A stretch of 12,323 nucleotides of DNA, from positions 1 to 12,323 of the forward strand of contig JAQXMV010000075.1 of assembly GCA_029013165.1 (NCBI GenBank), read 5' to 3'. Shown here one piece after another: positions 7,904 to 12,323 of the stretch. Within the stretch, counting starts at the first letter, position 1; each line of letters starts with the position of its first letter. The notes beneath the pieces are model-generated. The model worked only from the letters and a program-made list of their open reading frames with translations, made no database searches and had not been told where the DNA came from. This DNA comes from Oscillospiraceae bacterium. Lineage in GTDB: Bacteria; Bacillota; Clostridia; Oscillospirales; Acutalibacteraceae. The position numbers and the translations under genes were made by a program.

Positions 7904-8590
7904 TCAGTTTTCGGCCTTTGCTTCGGCAGTGGTCTGTGACGGTTCTTCGCTTTCCGGCTCGTTGGTGTAGAGCTTATTGAAGAGCACCTCTCCGGTCTGA
8001 CTGTCGGCAAGAATCACACGGCAGTTCATCTCGCCGCTGTCGGTGAAGATCTGGTAGTAAAGTCCGCACTGGCCGATGCCGTCGGCAAGATCGGCGGGAG
8101 AGCCGGCTTTTTTGTATTCCGCGCCCTTGACCAGCATGACAATATAGCTGAAGTCGTCATTATACTGTTCCAGCTTAACCGCATAGGGGAAATCCCCCGA
8201 GTCCACCATGGCACCCATTTCCCTCATGATTTTCAGCCCGGCCTGGGTCTTGAGCAGATCCAGCGTCATGGCAGTCATTTTCAGCGTGACAGTGCCGTCT
8301 TTTTCCAGCGTAGCGCTTATGTAGCCCTTTGCCTTGGCATAGGCGTCAAGATCGTTGCGGTATTTTTCGTCGATCATCTCCAGCGGAATCGAGATGTCCA
8401 CCTTTTGGTTCGGGTTTTTATCGCCTGCGCTGTTACTATAGGTCGGTTCCTCCTCCGGCTCCGAGGTGGTCAGGTCAATGACCTGAATATCGGCCGGATC
8501 CGTGGTCTCCTCGTCTTTCTTATTACCGCAGGCGGTCAGGAAAAGTACCGCCGCCAGAAATGTCAGAGTGATTGCAATCGCTTTTTTCAT
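7904..8590 (-). CDS. Secreted lipoprotein of the ABC operon (function unknown)
   Basis: The start is taken as ATG at 8588-8590, because GGAGGT sits 9 bases upstream. A longer frame from a GTG at 8611 would include that ribosome binding site. The product is 228 residues. MKKAIAITLTFLAAVLFLTAC is a lipoprotein signal peptide with lipobox LTAC and lipidated Cys21, so the mature protein would be anchored on the outer face of the membrane. An acidic, Ser/Thr-rich linker (about 22-60) leads to a mixed alpha/beta region. There, VDISIPLEMIDEKYRNDLDAY is followed by segments such as DGTVTLKMTAM and FSYIVMLVKGAEYKKAG. The C-terminal tail is again acidic and low in complexity. It is first in the operon, 13 bp before the ATPase, which makes it a candidate accessory or sensory partner of the transporter. 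I do not recognise the domain. Confidence 0.85.
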   Translation of the reverse strand: MKKAIAITLTFLAAVLFLTACGNKKDEETTDPADIQVIDLTTSEPEEEPTYSNSAGDKNPNQKVDISIPLEMIDEKYRNDLDAYAKAKGYISATLEKDGTVTLKMTAMTLDLLKTQAGLKIMREMGAMVDSGDFPYAVKLEQYNDDFSYIVMLVKGAEYKKAGSPADLADGIGQCGLYYQIFTDSGEMNCRVILADSQTGEVLFNKLYTNEPESEEPSQTTAEAKAEN

Positions 8591-8634
8591 TTTTATTTTA
8601 CCTCCGCCCACAGGGCATTTTGATTCACAGCATA

Positions 8635-8656
8635 CTATAACAGTATACTATTATAG
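8635..8656. promoter_or_regulatory. 22-bp near-perfect palindrome over the -10 and start site (candidate operator)
   Basis: CTATAA (8635-8640) and TTATAG (8651-8656) flank a perfect 8-bp palindrome AGTATACT (8642-8649). Only the pair at 8641/8650 breaks the symmetry. The site covers the -10 and the predicted transcription start of the minus operon, where a dimeric repressor would block transcription. Part of the symmetry comes from the -10 itself, so an operator function is inference. Confidence 0.5.
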
Positions 8657-8678
8657 CATAGAGATAACTTAATTTCCA
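8650..8678 (-). promoter_or_regulatory. Promoter of the lipoprotein-ABC-aldolase-kinase operon
   Basis: On the minus strand, TGGAAA (8673-8678, 4 of 6 to consensus) and a perfect TATAAT (8650-8655) are 17 bp apart, and the TGC before the -10 makes it an extended -10. The expected start is near 8643, leaving a leader of about 50 nt before the ATG at 8590. The weak -35 plus upstream repeats suit a promoter that needs an activator. Confidence 0.7.
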
Positions 8679-8690
8679 CATTCTATCAAA

Positions 8691-8710
8691 AATTTCACAC
8701 CAATTTCACA
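8691..8710. repeat. Tandem 9-bp direct repeat with 11-bp period (candidate activator site)
   Basis: AATTTCACA occurs at 8691-8699 and again at 8702-8710, two bases apart. A related AATTTCCACA lies at 8671-8680 across the -35. The period is one helical turn, and the pair ends 12 bp upstream of the -35 of the minus-strand operon. That geometry is typical of OmpR/PhoB-family response regulator boxes. No regulator gene is in the window. Confidence 0.5.
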
Positions 8711-8745
8711 TTGTTATTTCCTGCGAATTTTAGGCAGTTTTTATA

Positions 8746-8831
8746 TGTCCCGACGGGACGCGGCACTGTCTGATGTTTCAGCGGACAGAACCGCAAAAGG
8801 GCAAAGGCTCCGCGCCCCTTGCCCGAAGGGC
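8746..8831. other. GC-rich block of three consecutive inverted repeats
   Basis: First, a 6-1-6 palindrome of GTCCCG and CGGGAC (8747-8759). Second, a two-part stem: GCGG (8760-8763) pairs CCGC (8791-8794) and CTGTC (8766-8770) pairs GACAG (8784-8788), with a symmetric 2x2 internal loop. Third, GGGCAA (8799-8804) pairs TTGCCC (8819-8824), extended by GG with CC after one mismatch. The right arm of the third could instead form GCCC-GAA-GGGC (8821-8831). The block contrasts sharply with the AT-rich DNA on both sides. No U tract follows on either strand, so it is not a standard terminator. It could be a dispersed intergenic repeat or a small structured RNA segment. Confidence 0.5.
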
Positions 8832-8867
8832 GAAAAAGTGGCCTGTGACTATGTATTTTCGACAAAA

Positions 8868-8897
8868 TTGACAGTATTTTATCTAAATCTATATGAA
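8868..8897 (+). promoter_or_regulatory. Probable ppdK promoter
   Basis: A perfect TTGACA -35 lies at 8868-8873. The -10 is weaker: TATATG at 8890-8895 (16-bp spacing) or TATGAA at 8892-8897 (18-bp spacing). TACAAT at 8902-8907 is a better hexamer but too far from this -35. The leader would be about 100 nt. Confidence 0.5.
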
Positions 8898-8925
8898 AAA
8901 ATACAATAGATTTTTTTGATTTTTT

Positions 8926-8987
8926 TTGGTAAAATTTATTGAAATGGGATTAGGCTCTTTTTACCGGTCCCAGTCAAACATTACCAA
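8926..8987 (+). promoter_or_regulatory. ppdK 5' leader with two competing pairings
   Basis: GGTAAAA (8928-8934) can pair with TTTTACC (8959-8965), and the overlapping TTGGTAA (8926-8932) can pair with TTACCAA (8981-8987), nine bases before the AGGAGG ribosome binding site at 8996-9001. The two 7-bp helices exclude each other because they use the same left arm. This could form a simple leader switch or mRNA stabiliser. It matches no riboswitch class I know. Confidence 0.3.
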
Positions 8988-9009
8988 TTATTTTTAGGAG
9001 GAGATTCCG

Positions 9010-11637
9010 ATGGCAAACAAATGGGTTTACCAATTCAGAGAAGGAAACGGAAACATGAGAGAGCTTCTCGGCGGTAAAGGCGCAAACCTTGCCGAAATGA
9101 CCAAGCTCGGTCTTCCCGTTCCCCAGGGCTTCACAATCACCACAGAAGCTTGCACGCAGTATTACGAGGACGGACGCAAGATCAACGATGAGATCTATGC
9201 CGAAATCATGGAGAACATCGCAGAGATGGAAAAGGTTACCGGCAAGAAATTCGGCGACCTTGAGAATCCTCTTCTCGTTTCCGTTCGTTCCGGCGCACGC
9301 GCATCCATGCCCGGTATGATGGATACCATCCTTAACCTCGGTCTGAACGAAGAAGTTGTTGAGGTTATGGCCAAGAAGTCCGGCAACGCAAGATGGGCTT
9401 ACGACTGCTACAGACGCTTTATCCAGATGTATTCCGATGTTGTTATGGAAGTCGGCAAGAAGTACTTCGAGGAGCTCATCGACAAGATGAAGGCCGAAAA
9501 GGGCGTTACTCAGGACACTGAGCTCACCGCTGAGGATCTCAAAGAGCTTGCTAACCAGTTCAAGGCCGAATATAAAGAGAAGATCGGCGAGGACTTCCCC
9601 GTAGATCCCAAAGAGCAGCTCATGGGCGCTGTCAAGGCTGTTTTCCGTTCATGGGACAACCCCCGTGCAAACGTTTACCGCCGCGACAACGATATTCCCT
9701 ATTCATGGGGTACCGCTGTTAACGTACAGATGATGGCATTCGGTAACATGGGTGACACCTCCGGTACCGGCGTTGCCTTCACCAGAGATCCCGCCACCGG
9801 CGAAAAGAAGCTCATGGGTGAGTTCCTCATGAACGCTCAGGGCGAAGACGTTGTTGCCGGTGTCAGAACACCCCAGAAGATTGATCAGCTTGCTGAGATC
9901 ATGCCCGAAGTTTACGAGCAGTTCGTCGGCATCTGCAATACCCTTGAAAATCACTACAGAGATATGCAGGATATGGAGTTCACCATCGAGGACAGAAAGC
10001 TCTATATGCTTCAGACCCGTAACGGCAAGAGAACGGCTCAGGCTGCTCTCAAGATCGCCTGCGATCTCGTTGACGAAGGCATGAGAAGCGAAGAAGAAGC
10101 CGTTCTCATGATCGACCCCAGAAACCTCGACACCCTTCTTCATCCCCAGTTCGACGCCAAGGCACTCAAGGCTGCCACTCCCATCGGCAAGGGTCTCGGT
10201 GCTTCACCGGGCGCTGCCTGCGGCAAGATCGTCTTCACCGCTGAGGACGCAGAAGTATGGCACGCAAAAGGCGAGAAGGTTATCCTTGTCCGTCTTGAGA
10301 CTTCACCGGAGGATATCACCGGCATGAAGGCTTCTCAGGGTATCCTCACCGTACGCGGCGGTATGACCTCCCACGCAGCTGTTGTTGCCCGTGGTATGGG
10401 TACCTGCTGTGTATCCGGCTGCTCCGAGATCGCCATGGACGAGGCCAACAAGAAGTTCGTTCTGGCCGGCAAGACCTTCACCGAGGGAGATGTGATCTCC
10501 ATCGACGGTTCCACCGGTAACATCTATGACGGCGCTATTGACACGGTTGACGCCACCATCGCCGGCGAATTCGGCCGCATCATGGCTTGGGCTGACAAGT
10601 ACAGAACCCTCAAGGTCAGAACAAACGCTGACACACCTGCCGACGCTAAGAAGGCTCGTGAGCTCGGCGCCGAAGGTATCGGTCTTTGCCGTACAGAGCA
10701 TATGTTCTTCGAAGCTGACAGAATCGCCGCTTTCCGCGAGATGATCTGCTCCGACACCGTTGAGGAAAGAGAGACTGCTCTTGCCAAGATTCTTCCCATC
10801 CAGCAGGCAGACTTCGAGGCTCTTTATGAAGCACTCGAGGGCAACCCGGTAACCATCCGTTTCCTGGATCCTCCTCTCCACGAGTTCGTTCCCACTGAGG
10901 AAGCTGACATCGAAGCACTGGCCAAGGCACAGGGCAAGAGCGTTGAGACCATCAAGAATATCATCGCTTCTCTCCACGAGTTCAACCCCATGATGGGTCA
11001 CCGCGGATGCCGTCTGGCCGTAACCTATCCCGAAATCGCAAAGATGCAGACTGCAGCCGTTATCCGTGCAGCCATCAATGTCAAGAAGGCTCATCCCGAC
11101 TGGACCATCGTTCCTGAGATCATGATTCCCCTTGTCGGCGATGTCAAGGAGCTCAAGTTCGTTAAGAAAGTTGTTGTTGAGACTGCAGACGCTGAGATCG
11201 CAGCCGCAGGCAGCGATCTGAAGTATGAAGTAGGTACCATGATCGAGATCCCCAGAGCAGCTCTCACTGCTGACGAGATCGCCAAGGAAGCTGACTTCTT
11301 CTGCTTCGGCACCAACGACCTTACCCAGATGACCTTCGGCTTCAGCCGTGACGATGCCGGTAAGTTCCTCGGCGCCTACTATGACAACAAGATCTTCGAG
11401 AACGATCCCTTCGCAAAGCTCGATCAGAGCGGCGTAGGCAAGCTCATGGAGATGGCTCTCAAGCTCGGCAAGCCCGTCAACGAGAAGCTACACTGCGGTA
11501 TCTGCGGCGAGCACGGCGGCGACCCGACATCTGTTGAGTTCTGCCACAAGATCGGTCTGGACTATGTATCCTGCTCACCGTTCCGTGTGCCCATCGCACG
11601 CCTTGCAGCAGCACAGGCAGCGATTGCCAGCAAATAA
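9010..11637 (+). CDS. ppdK: Pyruvate, phosphate dikinase
   Basis: This cytosolic enzyme interconverts ATP, phosphate and pyruvate with AMP, pyrophosphate and phosphoenolpyruvate. In anaerobic clostridia it can serve glycolysis or gluconeogenesis. The product has 875 residues, essentially the length of the Clostridium symbiosum enzyme (874). Domains: an N-terminal ATP-grasp nucleotide-binding domain (about 1-370) with LLGGKGANLAEM (19-30) and SVRSGARASMPGMMDTILNLG (91-111); a swivelling phosphohistidine domain (about 390-505) with GGMTSHAAVVARGMG, catalytic His455; and a C-terminal PEP/pyruvate TIM barrel (about 520-875). The barrel has Arg561 (RTEHMFF), Arg617 (IRFLDPPLHEF), Glu746, Asn769 (GTNDLTQ) and the proton-donor Cys832 in GICGEHGG. 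AGGAGG lies 8 bases before the ATG at 9010. Codon use is strongly biased, as in a highly expressed gene. It stands alone and is transcribed divergently from the ABC operon. No PPDK regulatory protein gene is adjacent. Confidence 0.98.
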   Translation: MANKWVYQFREGNGNMRELLGGKGANLAEMTKLGLPVPQGFTITTEACTQYYEDGRKINDEIYAEIMENIAEMEKVTGKKFGDLENPLLVSVRSGARASMPGMMDTILNLGLNEEVVEVMAKKSGNARWAYDCYRRFIQMYSDVVMEVGKKYFEELIDKMKAEKGVTQDTELTAEDLKELANQFKAEYKEKIGEDFPVDPKEQLMGAVKAVFRSWDNPRANVYRRDNDIPYSWGTAVNVQMMAFGNMGDTSGTGVAFTRDPATGEKKLMGEFLMNAQGEDVVAGVRTPQKIDQLAEIMPEVYEQFVGICNTLENHYRDMQDMEFTIEDRKLYMLQTRNGKRTAQAALKIACDLVDEGMRSEEEAVLMIDPRNLDTLLHPQFDAKALKAATPIGKGLGASPGAACGKIVFTAEDAEVWHAKGEKVILVRLETSPEDITGMKASQGILTVRGGMTSHAAVVARGMGTCCVSGCSEIAMDEANKKFVLAGKTFTEGDVISIDGSTGNIYDGAIDTVDATIAGEFGRIMAWADKYRTLKVRTNADTPADAKKARELGAEGIGLCRTEHMFFEADRIAAFREMICSDTVEERETALAKILPIQQADFEALYEALEGNPVTIRFLDPPLHEFVPTEEADIEALAKAQGKSVETIKNIIASLHEFNPMMGHRGCRLAVTYPEIAKMQTAAVIRAAINVKKAHPDWTIVPEIMIPLVGDVKELKFVKKVVVETADAEIAAAGSDLKYEVGTMIEIPRAALTADEIAKEADFFCFGTNDLTQMTFGFSRDDAGKFLGAYYDNKIFENDPFAKLDQSGVGKLMEMALKLGKPVNEKLHCGICGEHGGDPTSVEFCHKIGLDYVSCSPFRVPIARLAAAQAAIASK

Positions 11638-11770
11638 TTTCCGGCTTCACTAAATTCGCTGAATTTACATTGACGGCCCGGGACACAAAGGAATATATTG
11701 ATTTCCTGTCCACGAAACGCCGAGTGTATAATTGGCACGATATTGAAGTCAGACTTTATATCTAATAATG

Positions 11771-11803
11771 AACTCCTCATTGAGAAATCGGTGAGGAGTT
11801 TTT
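11771..11803 (+). terminator. Rho-independent terminator downstream of ppdK
   Basis: A perfect 9-bp stem pairs AACTCCTCA (11771-11779) with TGAGGAGTT (11792-11800) around a 12-nt loop. A run of five T residues (11799-11803) overlaps the end of the stem. It lies about 130 nt after the ppdK stop and before the promoter of the next gene, so it separates the two units. Confidence 0.85.
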
Positions 11804-11811
11804 GTCAACTG

Positions 11812-11840
11812 TTGAAATAATGGGCTTTCTATGCTATTAT
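11812..11840 (+). promoter_or_regulatory. Strong sigma-A-type promoter of the DUF262 gene
   Basis: TTGAAA (11812-11817) and TATTAT (11835-11840) are separated by 17 bp, and TGC precedes the -10 as an extended element. Each hexamer matches consensus at 5 of 6 positions. Transcription would start near 11847, giving a leader of about 100 nt before the ATG at 11946. Confidence 0.75.
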
Positions 11841-11870
11841 ATATTGAAGAAATTTAGAGAGTTTTTTTAG

Positions 11871-11927
11871 ATGAATTTTCAACGTATGGAAAAATGTCTA
11901 ATTGCTAAAAAATATTACTTAGCATAA
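11871..11927 (+). CDS. Possible 18-codon leader ORF upstream of the DUF262 gene
   Basis: An ATG at 11871 opens a frame of 18 codons (MNFQRMEKCLIAKKYYLA) ending at TAA 11925-11927, 18 bp before the ATG of the next gene. GAGAG lies about 9-10 bases upstream. The ORF lies wholly within the predicted transcript, and its last codons form one arm of the inverted repeat 11903-11924. In AT-rich DNA such a frame can arise by chance, and no conservation can be checked here. Confidence 0.2.
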   Translation: MNFQRMEKCLIAKKYYLA

Positions 11928-11945
11928 TGAAAGGGATTTGATATT

Positions 11946-12323
11946 ATGGAAATTATTACGATATTAAGTCAAATTGATTTGGGAAGTTATGCAATGCCTG
12001 TTTTTCAACGAGGTTATGTATGGAACCGTGATCAAGTTAGAAAACTTATGGGGTCATTATATAAAGGTTATCCCATTGGCGAATTGCTTGTATGGAATAC
12101 AACAACAGATCCTAATATTTCTCGTGGTGATGGCCCCCTCACGCCCGGTAATGTTAATTTGATTTTAGACGGTCAACAGAGAATGACTACACTTTATGGC
12201 ATTATCAGGGGCGAACCTCCAAAGTTTTTTGATGGCAACTCATATTCATTCACAGGTCTTTACTTTAATGTTAAGGACGAGATTTTCGAATTTTATCTCG
12301 CTGCTAAAATGAAAAGTGATAAG
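11946..12323 (+). CDS. DUF262-domain protein, GmrSD/SspE-like N-terminal part (cut by right window edge)
   Basis: An open frame of 126 codons starts at ATG 11946-11948 and runs off the window. An in-frame stop at 11928-11930 bounds it upstream, and AAGGG lies about 10 bases before the start. The protein begins MEIITILSQIDLGSYAMPVF and shows the DUF262 hallmarks: PVFQRGYVW (18-26), GYPIGELLVW (41-50) and LDGQQRMTTL (74-83). The DGQQR motif is the nucleotide-hydrolysis signature of the ParB-like domain in SspE and GmrS. Known DUF262 proteins include modification-dependent restriction enzymes (GmrSD, type IV), the phosphorothioate-linked defence protein SspE, and other stand-alone anti-phage or uncharacterised proteins. 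The C-terminal effector (often a DUF1524 HNH nuclease or another domain) is beyond the window, so the subtype cannot be set. The gene is much more AT-rich than ppdK and has its own promoter, which fits acquired DNA. Confidence 0.85.
   Translation, partial: MEIITILSQIDLGSYAMPVFQRGYVWNRDQVRKLMGSLYKGYPIGELLVWNTTTDPNISRGDGPLTPGNVNLILDGQQRMTTLYGIIRGEPPKFFDGNSYSFTGLYFNVKDEIFEFYLAAKMKSDK

Larger units (their letters stand above)
8591..9009. other. Divergent intergenic region (419 bp)
   Basis: This gap lies between the minus-strand lipoprotein start and the plus-strand ppdK start. From left to right it holds the ribosome binding site, near-palindrome and promoter of the minus operon (8591-8678), two direct repeats upstream of that promoter (8691-8710), a GC-rich block of three inverted repeats (8746-8831), and the ppdK promoter and 5' leader (8868-9009). 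No protein-coding frame of conviction and no tRNA is present. Confidence 0.75.
11638..11945 (+). other. Intergenic region between ppdK and the DUF262 gene (308 bp)
   Basis: It holds about 130 bp of ppdK 3' flank without a convincing gene, an isolated TATAAT at 11727-11732 without a well-placed -35, the terminator at 11771-11803, the promoter at 11812-11840, and an AT-rich leader with a possible short ORF (11871-11927). A 6-bp inverted repeat, TGCTAA (11903-11908) with TTAGCA (11919-11924), sits just before the downstream ribosome binding site. Confidence 0.7.

Noticed and set aside
7891..8010. N-terminal extension of the ABC ATPase to an upstream ATG
   Set aside because: The extension overlaps the lipoprotein gene, is basic and unlike ABC proteins, and the downstream ATG has its own AGGAG site.
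8746..8831. Structured block read as a tRNA, known riboswitch or terminator
   Set aside because: There is no cloverleaf or acceptor stem pattern, no riboswitch signature I know, and no U tract on either strand after a stem.
10303..11094. Minus-strand frame of 263 codons inside ppdK
   Set aside because: It is antisense to the highly conserved phosphohistidine and barrel regions of ppdK, and strong codon bias there creates stop-free shadows.
11698..11732. Promoter made of TTGATT and TATAAT downstream of ppdK
   Set aside because: The spacing is 23 bp, too long for a sigma-A promoter, so only the isolated TATAAT is noted.
11974..12162. Plus-strand frame of 62 codons in the right-edge gene
   Set aside because: It lies in a different frame inside the DUF262 coding region, whose own motifs are clear.

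Overview
The window looks like the chromosome of a low- to mid-GC anaerobic Firmicute, most likely a gut clostridium of the Ruminococcaceae/Oscillospirales type. This rests on the clostridial-type pyruvate phosphate dikinase, strong AGGAGG-type ribosome binding sites, sigma-A-like promoters with TGn extended -10 elements, a very large Firmicutes-style MacB/FtsX permease, and a mosaic of GC-richer core genes with AT-richer flanks. The taxonomic call is inference.

Layout from left to right. (1) Positions 1-1515, minus strand, AT-rich: a two-gene operon of uncharacterised polytopic membrane proteins. The second gene is cut by the left edge, and a good promoter lies at 1558-1585. (2) Positions 1655-8590, minus strand: one apparent five-gene operon, read in the order lipoprotein, ABC ATPase, giant ABC permease with a coiled coil, class II aldolase, IolC-type PfkB kinase. 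Gaps are 6-37 bp and a clear Rho-independent terminator (1655-1693) ends it. (3) Positions 8591-9009: a divergent intergenic region. It holds the promoter of that operon with a near-palindrome over its -10 and a direct repeat upstream, a GC-rich block of three hairpins, and the promoter and leader of ppdK. (4) Positions 9010-11637, plus strand: ppdK, complete with all key active-site residues. (5) Positions 11638-12323, plus strand, AT-rich: a terminator, a strong promoter, a leader with a possible 18-codon ORF, and the first 126 codons of a DUF262 (GmrSD/SspE-like N-domain) protein cut by the right edge.

Functionally, the lipoprotein, ATPase and permease should form a MacB-type (type VII) mechanotransmission or export complex. 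The kinase and aldolase match the last two dedicated steps of inositol catabolism: phosphorylation of 5-dehydro-2-deoxygluconate, then aldol cleavage. No other iol gene is in view and the aldolase substrate is not certain. PpdK interconverts pyruvate and PEP with pyrophosphate. The DUF262 gene is the one sign of a defence-type locus, and it continues beyond the window. I saw no tRNA, rRNA, CRISPR array, insertion sequence or phage gene. No complete new system is visible. The best leads are the truncated right-edge gene, the odd operon partnership, and the regulatory architecture between 8600 and 9010.
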